A stretch of DNA of 58,656 nucleotides from positions 1-58,656 of the forward strand of contig JANYKT010000156.1 in NCBI GenBank assembly GCA_025358085.1. The letters are read 5' to 3'. The position numbers were made by a program, and so were the translations under genes. The stretch comes from Deltaproteobacteria bacterium (GTDB lineage: Bacteria > Myxococcota > Myxococcia > Myxococcales > 40CM-4-68-19). Below are positions 37,743 to 45,898 of this stretch, one piece after another. Positions within the stretch are counted from its first letter, which is position 1, and every line of letters starts with the position of its first letter. The notes below the pieces were generated by a model, which was not told the origin of the DNA, searched no databases, and was given only the letters and a program-made list of their open reading frames with translations.

Positions 37743-38819
37743 TTACTCTTCCGGCAGCTCGGTGGCGAGGCGCTTGATCGCTTCCGGGTAATTCGCGAAC
37801 TTGAGCGCGTCCTCGAGCGTAATCAGCCCGCTGCGCAGGTAGCGGAAGAGCGCGGCGTCCAGGCTCTGCATGCCCGAGCCGTCGTTCGAGGCGCTGTCGA
37901 GGTAGCCCTCGATCTGGAAGATCTTGTTCTCCCGGATGAGGTGCGCGACGGCATGGCTTTGCAGCAGGATCTCCAGCACCGCGACGCGACCCTCGCCCGA
38001 AGCGTGCTTGACCAGGTGCTGTGCGAGCACGCCGCGCAACAGCACGCTCAGCGTCGAGCGGATCTGGTCGCGGCTCTCCTCCGGCAGCACATCGATGATG
38101 CGGTCGATGGCCTTGGCGGCAGAGTTCGAGTGGAGCGTGCCAATCACCAGCACGCCGGTCTCGGCCGCCGCGATGGCGAGCGCGATGGTCTCGAGGTCGC
38201 GCATTTCGCCGACCACCAGCACGTCGGGGGATTCGCGCAGCGACGACCGCAGCGCGGCCGCGAAGGATTCGGCGTGCTTGCCCACCTGCCGCTGGGTGAT
38301 CGCGCCCATCACGGGGTAGTGCAGATACTCAATTGGATCTTCGATGCTAATGACATGCCGGGCAGAGGTCTTGTTGATCTCATCGACCATCGCCGCGAGC
38401 GTGGTGGACTTGCCCGAGCCGGTCGGCCCGGTGACCAGCACCAGACCGTTGTTGAGCTGGGTGAGCGTGCGCACCGCGGGCGGCAGCAGCAGTTCCTTCA
38501 GCGTAGGTATCGTATTGCGGATGACGCGGAAGACGCCGCCCGGCCCCTGCGATTGCAGGAAGACGTTGGCGCGGAAGCGGCCCACGCCGGCCAGCTCGTA
38601 GACGAAATCGACCTCCAGGTTGCGCTCGAACTCTTCGCGCTGCGCGGGCGTCATCATCTCGAGCAGGAATCGCTCGGCCTCGAGCTCGGTCAGCACCCGG
38701 AACGGCAGCGGCAGAAGCTCGCCCTCGTAGCGGATGATGGGCACGTTGCCAGCGTGGAAGTGCAAATCACTCACGCGTTGATTGGCCACCAGGCGCAGGA
38801 AGGAATCAATGCGCGCCAT
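37743..38819 (-). CDS. pilT: PilT, type IV pilus retraction ATPase
   Basis: The hexameric cytoplasmic ATPase depolymerises the pilus for twitching motility. The 358-residue product has a standard N-terminal domain (MARIDSFLRLVANQRVSDLH), Walker A LVTGPTGSGKSTT, Asp box HVISIEDPIEYLH, Walker B VLVVGEMRDLETIALA, and His box GVLVIGTLHSNSAAKAIDR, all intact. ATG 38819 matches the family start; it lies 2 bp after the HEAT-PilT stop. The C-terminal AIRNLIRE region is replaced by AVAHLIRENK, a common variant. Confidence 0.93.
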   Translation of the reverse strand: MARIDSFLRLVANQRVSDLHFHAGNVPIIRYEGELLPLPFRVLTELEAERFLLEMMTPAQREEFERNLEVDFVYELAGVGRFRANVFLQSQGPGGVFRVIRNTIPTLKELLLPPAVRTLTQLNNGLVLVTGPTGSGKSTTLAAMVDEINKTSARHVISIEDPIEYLHYPVMGAITQRQVGKHAESFAAALRSSLRESPDVLVVGEMRDLETIALAIAAAETGVLVIGTLHSNSAAKAIDRIIDVLPEESRDQIRSTLSVLLRGVLAQHLVKHASGEGRVAVLEILLQSHAVAHLIRENKIFQIEGYLDSASNDGSGMQSLDAALFRYLRSGLITLEDALKFANYPEAIKRLATELPEE

Positions 38820-38821
38820 TT

Positions 38822-41593
38822 TCAGCTTTCCTTCCGGCCTGGAAGCGGCCGAGGCTCGGCGGCTTCGCTCGCGTCCATGAACGGCTCGAAATCCTTTTTG
38901 CTGACCGCCCTCACATAAGCATCCTCGGCGCTGATGCGGCCCTCCTTGAGCAGCCGCAGCAGGTCGGCGTCCATCAGCTGCATGCCCTGATCGCGCGAAG
39001 TCGCAATCACCGACGGCAGCTGGAAGGCCTTGCCCTTGCGGATCAGGTTCGCCACCGCCTCGTTGTTGATCATCAATTCCACCGCCAGCACGCGGCCATT
39101 GCCGCTCTTCTCCTTCAATAGGTATTGGCACACGACCGCGCGCAGGCTGTCCGCGAGCGTGGAGCGGACCTGCTCCTGTTGTCCGGGCGGGAAAGCGCTG
39201 ATCAAGCGGTCAATGCTGGTCGCGGCCGAGACGGTGTGCACGGTGCCAAAGACCAGGTGGCCCGTCTCGGCGGCAATCACGGTGAATTCAATGGTCGTCA
39301 GGTCGCGCATTTCGCCGACCAGGATGACATTCGGATCCTCGCGCAGCGTGGAGCGGAGTGCCGCCGCGAACGAGCGAGTGTGAGTGCCAATCTCCCGCTG
39401 GTTCACCAGGCTGCTCTTGCGCTTGTGCACCACCTCGATGGGGTCCTCGAGCGAGATGATGTGCTGCGACGAAGTACGATTGATGTAATCAATCAGCGCG
39501 GCGAGGGTTGTGGACTTGCCCGAGCCGGTCGGCCCGCCCACCAGCACGAGCCCGTGCTTGATGGAGCCGAAGGTCTGCACCACCGCGGGCAGGCCCAGCT
39601 TTTCGATCTCGGGCAGCGATCCGCGGATGCGGCGGAAAATGCCGGAGAGCCCGCCCAGCTGCAGGAAGACATTGGCGCGAAAACGCAGACTCTCGCTCTT
39701 CACCTCATGCGAATAGTCCACGTCCTGCAGCGCCTGGAGCGCCATGACCTGCTCCGTGCTGAGGTGCGGTTGCAAGAGCGACTTCACCTGATCCTCGGTG
39801 AGCGCGGTGTCCGTGATGGCGATGACCCGGCCCAGCTTCTTCATGAAGACCGGGCGGCCGGAGGCGATGATTAAATCGTCGCCCTCATCTTTCGCCAGCT
39901 GGATCAGCAACCGGTCCAGCATAGGCACCGCCACCACGCCGCCCACCGCGGTGATGCGCCAGCGGGACAATACATTGCGCGCGGCCGCCCTGACTTTCGG
40001 CGACGGATCGTCGTGCAGTTTCGCCACCAGCGGCGCGTGCTCGGCCGCCTCGAACTTGTCGAGAAAGCGGACCGCGAGCAGCCGCACGTCCGGATTGTCA
40101 TTGTGAAGCATTGCCGCGACGTGCGCGGCCGCGGTACGGGCGCCCATATCGGTGAGCGCCTGCAGGCAGGCGGGCTGCATCTCCGGGTCGGCGCCGAGGA
40201 TATGCACAAGATACGGCACGGCGCGTGGATCATTGATGGCCGCGACCGCTTCAATCGCGGTCTCCTTTACCCACCAGTCCGGGTCGCTGGTGGCGATCTG
40301 CACCAGCGAGCGCAGCGCTTTGATATCCTTTAGACGAGCCAGGACATTGACCGCGAAGCGACGGACGATGTCCGACTTGTCCGCGAGCAACCTGACCATG
40401 TGCGCGGTGAGCGAGACAGAGCCCAGCTCAATCAGCGCGTCCATCACGCGCTCGCGGACCCACCAGTCCTCGTCGCGCAGGAACGCCATCAGCCGCGGCC
40501 AGAGCGTCTGCTCCGGGTCTTTCACGCTCTTGATGATCTCGGTGGCCATGCGCCGCACGTTCACGTCGCGGCTGCGCAACAGCCAGATGACCGTGCGCGA
40601 GATGTCGAGCTTTCCCTCGATCGAGAGCTGCTGCAACACTTCGGCCGCGCGCGAGCGCACCTGGATCTGCGAGTGCGAAAGCGCGGTCACCAGCGGCGGC
40701 AGGACGTCGTCGGTGGCGATGGTCTCGAGGCACGACAAGACGACCAGCCGGATCACGCGCGGACCCGCACGCAGCTTGCGCTCCAGCGCGCCGATCACGC
40801 GCATCGAGGAGAAGCGGCGCAGCGTATCGACCGCCGCCTTGACGAGAGGCACGGCGTCTACGTCGAGGAAGTGGCCGAGGTATTCGAACCAGTCGTCCTC
40901 GGTGCAGAGCGAAGAGAACGATGCCACCGCTTGCGCCACCACCGGCTCGGGCTGCCCGTCGAGGAGGGGCATGATTGCCTTGAGCGCGGAAGCCGGGTCC
41001 TTGGCCATGATTTTTGCATCGCCCAGATAACGCAGCGCCTGGATCTTTTCGGGCTGGGTGCCGGCCACCAGCGCCGCCTGCAGCGCGGGCACCGCCAGAT
41101 GGCGCGCGAATCCGACCAGCACCTCGAGCGCTTCGGTGCGGCCGGCAAAGTCGCGGTCGCCCGCGGCGCGCGTCAGGAGCTCGAAGATGGTCTTGCCGCC
41201 GCCGATCTGCAGCAGCGCCGACGCCGCGAGCTTGCGCAGGTGCGGCTCTGGCGACCGCAAGTGCTCGACCAGCGCGGCGTGTTCGGTGGGGCTGTTGACT
41301 TTGGGGATGAGCGCCGTGAGCGTCGCGCGCAGCCCTGGATCGGGGAGCTTGAGCGCCTTCACGAGTGGAATGAAGAGCGACTTGTCGGGGGCCTTCTCGA
41401 CGAGCTTCGCGAAGACCGTGAGCCGCTTTTGCGCTGTGGCGGCGTCCGGCGCCTTGCCCGCTACCACCTCGAGCAGCTTGACCAGGTCCGCAGGTGGCGC
41501 TGCATTCGCCGCACCAAGAAAAGCCTCTAGTTCCTCGGGGCTCTTCCAGGCAGCAGCCTTGAACTGGGTCAGTAACTCTTTGCCGGCGAGCAT
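38822..41593 (-). CDS. HEAT-repeat/PilT fusion ATPase
   Basis: The 923-residue product has about 600 residues of HEAT-like helical repeats (for example PHLRKLAASALLQIG, VRSRAAEVLQQL, WWVRERVMDALIELG, WWVKETAIEAVAAI) before a complete PilT module: N-domain near residue 550-650, Walker A LVGGPTGSGKSTT, HIISLEDPIEVVH, VILVGEMRDLTTIE, GHLVFGTVHTVSAA. The HEAT region should dock onto a protein partner and add control to the motor. ATG 41593 (MLAGKELL) is favoured over GTG 41611. It is the first gene of the minus-strand run and is divergent from a TPR gene 83 bp away. Confidence 0.9.
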   Translation of the reverse strand: MLAGKELLTQFKAAAWKSPEELEAFLGAANAAPPADLVKLLEVVAGKAPDAATAQKRLTVFAKLVEKAPDKSLFIPLVKALKLPDPGLRATLTALIPKVNSPTEHAALVEHLRSPEPHLRKLAASALLQIGGGKTIFELLTRAAGDRDFAGRTEALEVLVGFARHLAVPALQAALVAGTQPEKIQALRYLGDAKIMAKDPASALKAIMPLLDGQPEPVVAQAVASFSSLCTEDDWFEYLGHFLDVDAVPLVKAAVDTLRRFSSMRVIGALERKLRAGPRVIRLVVLSCLETIATDDVLPPLVTALSHSQIQVRSRAAEVLQQLSIEGKLDISRTVIWLLRSRDVNVRRMATEIIKSVKDPEQTLWPRLMAFLRDEDWWVRERVMDALIELGSVSLTAHMVRLLADKSDIVRRFAVNVLARLKDIKALRSLVQIATSDPDWWVKETAIEAVAAINDPRAVPYLVHILGADPEMQPACLQALTDMGARTAAAHVAAMLHNDNPDVRLLAVRFLDKFEAAEHAPLVAKLHDDPSPKVRAAARNVLSRWRITAVGGVVAVPMLDRLLIQLAKDEGDDLIIASGRPVFMKKLGRVIAITDTALTEDQVKSLLQPHLSTEQVMALQALQDVDYSHEVKSESLRFRANVFLQLGGLSGIFRRIRGSLPEIEKLGLPAVVQTFGSIKHGLVLVGGPTGSGKSTTLAALIDYINRTSSQHIISLEDPIEVVHKRKSSLVNQREIGTHTRSFAAALRSTLREDPNVILVGEMRDLTTIEFTVIAAETGHLVFGTVHTVSAATSIDRLISAFPPGQQEQVRSTLADSLRAVVCQYLLKEKSGNGRVLAVELMINNEAVANLIRKGKAFQLPSVIATSRDQGMQLMDADLLRLLKEGRISAEDAYVRAVSKKDFEPFMDASEAAEPRPLPGRKES

Positions 41594-41676
41594 TCCGGAG
41601 CAACTTAACACTTCGCTAGCGTGGGTCGCCTCCTTGTCTGCAAGAACGCTGGTCTGCGACGCGCTAAGCTGCCGTC

Positions 41677-43119
41677 ATGTGGATACCTCTGCTCCTTGCC
41701 CTGCCGATGATTGCCGGGGAGATTCCGGTCACCTCCCGTTCGCCTGAAGCACGGCGGCTGTTCCTGCAAGGCCGGGAGAAGGCGCTCAACTTCGACACGA
41801 GCGAAGCAACTGTGTTGTTCCGCAAGTCTCTCGCACTCGATCCCGATTTTCCGCTCGCCCTTGCCTGGATGGGCAAGCTTTTGCAGGGCCCGGAAGGCGT
41901 GGCCATGGTCGAGCGCGCTGCCAGTGTGGCCAGGCAGCAGGACTTCACCGATCTGGAGAAGATGACCGTGGACGTGCTGCTGGCCGAGCACAAAGGCGAG
42001 GACGAGAAAGTGCGCAAGCTGCGGCGTGAGCTCGCCGACCGTGCGCCCGAGGACTGGCTGGCGCAATTCCAGCTCGGGGTTCAGTCCGTGTACGACCACA
42101 AATCGCAGGCGGCCATTCTTTATTTGAGCAAGGCGCTCAAGCTGAATCCCAAGGCGGCCGAGGCCTACAACTACCTGGGCTACGTGCTGGTCCAGCAGGG
42201 TCAGATCGAGGAAGGCATTGCCAAGGTGAAGAAGTTTGTCGAGCTCAAGCCGCAAGAGTCCAATTCCTGGGACTCGCTGGGCGAGGTGCTGCTCGCGGCA
42301 GGCAAACTCGATGAAGCCGAGAACGCGTTCAGCAAAGCATCAACGCTTTCGCCCGAAGACTGGATGTCGTGGATGGGAGTGGCCTATTCGCGCTTTTTCC
42401 GGGGTGACTGGAGCGGAGGCCGAGCGGCGTGCACGGACGCGGAGAAGTACATCACGCGAGCGCCGGACAAGCTCGCCGTCGGCCTGGTGCTGGCGTGGAG
42501 CTTCCTCGCGCAGGGAAAGGGAGACGAGGCACTGCGCGGGCTGGATGCCATCGAGAAGGAGGCGCTGGCGCGCAAGAACGACTTTGCATCTGCGTGGACG
42601 GCCCTCGAGCGTGCCGAGATGCTGGTCGAAATGCATCGCTTTGACGACGCGAACCGGCAGCTCGCGCTGGCGGCCACGCGGGGCGCGAGCAGCAAAGTCT
42701 CGGGCGAGGAGAGAAATCGCCTTCGTCGGTCGGCCCTGGTGGTTCAGGCGCGCGCTGGAACGGCGGGAATGGCGGAAAAGGCTTTAGCCCAGCTGCAGGG
42801 TGAGCTTGCGGCAGCGCCGTCGAACACGGATTTACGGGGCCTGGTGCGCTTCAGCGAGGGACTGGTGGCAATGGCGCAGGGACAGCCCGAGCAGGCAATT
42901 GAGAGCCTGTCCAAATGCCCGGACACGCTCTTCCAGTGCCGCCTGGAGTTGGCGAAGGCGCAGGCGCAGGCGGGGTTCAAGGCGTTGGCGGATGAGACGC
43001 TGCGGAAGCTTGGACAAGCGAATTTTCGTGACAGTCTTCACCGGGGCGAAGACCCGAGCTACCTCTACGTCTCGGCCGCGCTCAAGGGGCACGGGCCCCC
43101 GGGCACCCCGGGCCGGTAG
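41677..43119 (+). CDS. TPR repeat protein, probably exported
   Basis: The 480-residue product starts with a short hydrophobic signal-like sequence (MWIPLLLALPMIAGE). About eight TPR-type units follow: ATVLFRKSLALDPDFPLALA, AAILYLSKALKLNPKAAEAY, GIAKVKKFVELKPQESNSWD and KLDEAENAFSKASTLSPEDW. TPR domains scaffold protein complexes; no enzymatic motif is present. Target is unknown. It is the only plus-strand gene between the PilT locus and the SGNH hydrolase. Confidence 0.8.
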   Translation: MWIPLLLALPMIAGEIPVTSRSPEARRLFLQGREKALNFDTSEATVLFRKSLALDPDFPLALAWMGKLLQGPEGVAMVERAASVARQQDFTDLEKMTVDVLLAEHKGEDEKVRKLRRELADRAPEDWLAQFQLGVQSVYDHKSQAAILYLSKALKLNPKAAEAYNYLGYVLVQQGQIEEGIAKVKKFVELKPQESNSWDSLGEVLLAAGKLDEAENAFSKASTLSPEDWMSWMGVAYSRFFRGDWSGGRAACTDAEKYITRAPDKLAVGLVLAWSFLAQGKGDEALRGLDAIEKEALARKNDFASAWTALERAEMLVEMHRFDDANRQLALAATRGASSKVSGEERNRLRRSALVVQARAGTAGMAEKALAQLQGELAAAPSNTDLRGLVRFSEGLVAMAQGQPEQAIESLSKCPDTLFQCRLELAKAQAQAGFKALADETLRKLGQANFRDSLHRGEDPSYLYVSAALKGHGPPGTPGR

Positions 43120-43173
43120 CCGGCAGGGCATGCCCCTGCGGCGCTCCGCGCGCTGAGGCATTAAGCTGAGCAC

Positions 43174-43824
43174 GTGAGCACTCAATCGATCTATCTGGCG
43201 CTGGGCGATTCCACCGGAGTTGGTGTCGGCGCGCGCAGCGGGGGTGGCTACCCGGACCGCCTGCTGCGTCGCCTGTCCGCCCTCCACCCGGGGCTGCGGC
43301 TACTCAACCTCTGCGAGAGCGGCGCTACCAGCTCTCACTTGCTGCGGGACCAACTGCCGCGTGCGCTGCAGACGCGCCCGCGACTCATCACCATTGGAAT
43401 CGGCATCAATGATGTTGGTATGCAGCAGCCCGACGAAGCTTTCGCCATCAACCTGGAGGAGATCGTCATTCCGCTCTGCAGGCTGGGCGCTCCGATCGTG
43501 ATCGCGAATCTGCCCGACCTCTCGCTTTCGCCCGCGGTCGCCAGGCTGGTTCCGCAGGCGCTTTTTGAGCGCAGACTGCAGATCTTCAATGAACATGTCG
43601 AGTCGACCGTCGCGCGCCATCACCTGGCGCTGATTGATTTGTGGAAGCAGTCGCGACACGCCTTCGCCGGGCGTCCGGAGCTTTTTTCCACCGATGGCTA
43701 TCACCCCAGCGCGGAAGGTTATGAAGCGTGGGCCGAGTTGATGTGGCCCACCGTCGAGAACGTCTTGCGCGAGAGCGAAGACACGCCGCGCATGCCGGAG
43801 CGGCGGGAACCTGTCGCTTCCTGA
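43174..43824 (+). CDS. Soluble SGNH/GDSL hydrolase
   Basis: The 216-residue product starts at GTG 43174 and has the four SGNH blocks: LALGDSTGVGVGA (nucleophile Ser), LCESGATSSHLL (Gly), IGIGINDVGM (Asn), and FSTDGYHPSAEGYEAWA (catalytic Asp-x-x-His). No signal peptide is evident. These are esterases or lipases with broad specificity; physiological substrate is unknown. It starts 54 bp after the TPR gene. Confidence 0.9.
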   Translation: MSTQSIYLALGDSTGVGVGARSGGGYPDRLLRRLSALHPGLRLLNLCESGATSSHLLRDQLPRALQTRPRLITIGIGINDVGMQQPDEAFAINLEEIVIPLCRLGAPIVIANLPDLSLSPAVARLVPQALFERRLQIFNEHVESTVARHHLALIDLWKQSRHAFAGRPELFSTDGYHPSAEGYEAWAELMWPTVENVLRESEDTPRMPERREPVAS

Positions 43825-43947
43825 AAACGGGTGTGCCCCTGCCCTTCGCGGGAAGAACCCGCGCCTACGGACGGCGCATATGAACAGCGGCTGAAATGCT
43901 CGCCACCGAGGTCCGTACTACCTCCCGTAGCGTACAGGAGGCGACCC

Positions 43948-44148
43948 ATGAAGCTCTTCTTTCCCGTAGTGCTCGCGGCGGCCTGGATCGCGCTCGTGGG
44001 CATGACCCTCACTGACTTCGCTGGCTTCGCCGCGGCGACCCGGCCTTGCATGACGGCGATGACTCAAGGAGCCGCGGGCGCTGCGCTCGTGAGCAGAGAC
44101 CGCCATACCGGACCGCACGCCGCCCGCGCCCAGCGCGCTTGCCCATAG
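43948..44148 (+). CDS. Small membrane protein of unknown function
   Basis: The 66-residue product has one clear membrane helix or signal sequence at its start ([20 protein letters not shown]) followed by a short polar tail ending RAQRACP. AGGAGG lies 6 bp upstream of ATG 43948, a strong ribosome binding site that supports real translation despite the size. I do not recognise a family. Confidence 0.65.
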   Translation: MKLFFPVVLAAAWIALVGMTLTDFAGFAAATRPCMTAMTQGAAGAALVSRDRHTGPHAARAQRACP

Positions 44149-44201
44149 CGGCATTCGCGATATATCAGGACACGGGACGCGAAGACGCGAAAGGACAATC
44201 A

Positions 44202-45317
44202 ATGAGTAGTGTACGAGTTCTCGTGGGGACGAGGAAAGGCGCGTTCATCCTGACTTCGGACGCAAAGCGTGAACGTTGGGAGGTGGCTGGCCCTCACTTC
44301 GGAGGCTGGGAACTTTATCACCTCAAAGGTTCGCCCGCGGACCCGAACCGTCTTTATGCATCGCAGTGCAGCGGCTGGTCTGGACAGGTCATCCAGCGCT
44401 CCAGTGATGGCGGCAAGACGTGGGAAGTGGTCGGCAACAAGTTCACCTACGACGGAGTTCCCGGGACCCACCAGTGGTACGACGGTACGCAGCGCCCTTG
44501 GGAATTCAAGCGAGTCTGGCATCTCGAACCGTCATTGACTGATCCGGATATCGTCTATGCCGGGGTGGAGGACGCCGCTCTATTCCGCAGCACCGATGGC
44601 GGTCGCAATTGGAATGAACTATCCGGGCTACGTCTCCACGGCTCGGGCCCCGCCTGGCAGCCGGGCGCAGGGGGATTGTGTCTGCATACGATCCTGCTTC
44701 ATCGGGTCGATCCCGAACGGATCTTCGTCGCCATCTCGGCTGCGGGGGCCTTCCGCAGCGATGATGCCGGGAAGAGCTGGAAACCCATCAATCGCGGTCT
44801 GCATTCAAAGTACATTCCCGATCCGGCTGCGGAAACAGGCCACTGCGTCCACCGCATCGCCATGCACCCGTCGCGTCCCGATGTGCTGTTCATGCAAAAG
44901 CATTGGGACGTGATGCGCAGCGATGATGCTGGCGACTCCTGGCGCGAGATCAGCGGCAACTTGCCGAGCGATTTCGGGTTCCCGATCCAGGTCCACGCGC
45001 ACGAGCCGGATACCATCTATGTCGTACCGATCAAGAGTGACTCAGAACACTATCCGCCCGATGGCAAGCTGCGCGTCTACCGCAGCCGCACCGGCGGCAA
45101 TGAATGGGAGCCTCTGACCAAAGGGTTGCCGCAAAGCGATTGTTACGTGAACGTGCTGCGCGACGCGATGGCAGTCGATTCGCTCGACTCATGCGGCGTG
45201 TATTTCGGTACCACCGGCGGGCAGGTCTACGCCTCCGCGGACGCCGGAGACACCTGGGCGCCCATCGTCCGCGACCTCCCCGCCGTGCTGTCCATCGAAG
45301 TCCAGACGCTGCCCTGA
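44202..45317 (+). CDS. BNR/sialidase-like beta-propeller repeat protein
   Basis: The 371-residue product has repeated Asp-box signatures, [44 protein letters not shown] and [11 protein letters not shown], spaced as blades of a BNR/sortilin-type propeller. The start ([17 protein letters not shown]) and the lack of a signal peptide suggest a cytoplasmic protein. Annotated relatives are called exo-alpha-sialidase or WD40-like, but no sialidase catalytic set was identified. A ThiS/MoaD-like gene starts directly after its stop, a pairing that recurs in many bacteria. Confidence 0.88.
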   Translation: MSSVRVLVGTRKGAFILTSDAKRERWEVAGPHFGGWELYHLKGSPADPNRLYASQCSGWSGQVIQRSSDGGKTWEVVGNKFTYDGVPGTHQWYDGTQRPWEFKRVWHLEPSLTDPDIVYAGVEDAALFRSTDGGRNWNELSGLRLHGSGPAWQPGAGGLCLHTILLHRVDPERIFVAISAAGAFRSDDAGKSWKPINRGLHSKYIPDPAAETGHCVHRIAMHPSRPDVLFMQKHWDVMRSDDAGDSWREISGNLPSDFGFPIQVHAHEPDTIYVVPIKSDSEHYPPDGKLRVYRSRTGGNEWEPLTKGLPQSDCYVNVLRDAMAVDSLDSCGVYFGTTGGQVYASADAGDTWAPIVRDLPAVLSIEVQTLP

Positions 45318-45318
45318 T

Positions 45319-45615
45319 ATGATTCGTGTTGAATTGCCGGCGCATCTCAGGACGCTTGCAAATCTCGATCGCGAAGTGGAGCTCGAGGTCGCGAGTCCAG
45401 CAACAATGCGCTCGATTCTCGATGCGCTTGAAACCCGCTATCCGGTATTGCGCGGCACCATTCGCCACCACGGCACGCTCGAGCGCCGCGCATTCCTGCG
45501 CTTCTTCGCCTGCGGGCGGGATCTCTCGCACGAGCCGGCAGAGGCCCGGCTCCCCGATGCAATCGCAACGGGCAAGGAGCCGCTCCTGATCATCGGAGCC
45601 ATCGCCGGCGGTTGA
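45319..45615 (+). CDS. ThiS/MoaD-like ubiquitin-fold protein
   Basis: The 98-residue product has the beta-grasp pattern of MoaD/ThiS sulfur carriers and ends in the diagnostic Gly-Gly (IIGAIAGG), which would be adenylylated by an E1-like protein. The gene follows the BNR protein by 1 bp. No moeB/thiF or molybdopterin or thiamin gene is nearby, so the role is not the usual cofactor synthesis on context. Conjugation or sulfur transfer to the BNR partner is a guess. Confidence 0.85.
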   Translation: MIRVELPAHLRTLANLDREVELEVASPATMRSILDALETRYPVLRGTIRHHGTLERRAFLRFFACGRDLSHEPAEARLPDAIATGKEPLLIIGAIAGG

Positions 45616-45624
45616 TGGCGATGA

Positions 45625-45639
45625 GTGGGGACACCTTAC
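45625..45639 (+). repeat. REP-like core in the gap before the RecQ gene
   Basis: GTGGGGACACCTTAC shares the GTGGGGACACC core with the repeats in the kinase gene. The 283-bp gap 45616-45898 otherwise holds a minus-strand frame with protein-like stretches (MYQAGNYRKLSPGVLPVDEA, QVYLVFIRT; ATG at 45847) that I cannot assign; it may be a gene relic. Confidence 0.5.
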
Positions 45640-45898
45640 GCAACTCGTGCCAACCCAGCGATTGCCGAGTCAGCCGCCGATGGCCAGCCGCTTCATCCCA
45701 TCTATGCTCTTCATTCAGGAGGCCGCACCAGGCCGGCGGCATCTTCGAACGGCAGCGCGTCCGGATGAAGACCAGGTAGACTTGGCCTGCCTCGTCGACC
45801 GGGAGCACACCCGGGCTGAGCTTCCGATAGTTTCCGGCCTGGTACATCGTGCGTAGCGTTCGCAGCTGATCGGCGTCCGCGCCAATTGAGAGCCCGAG

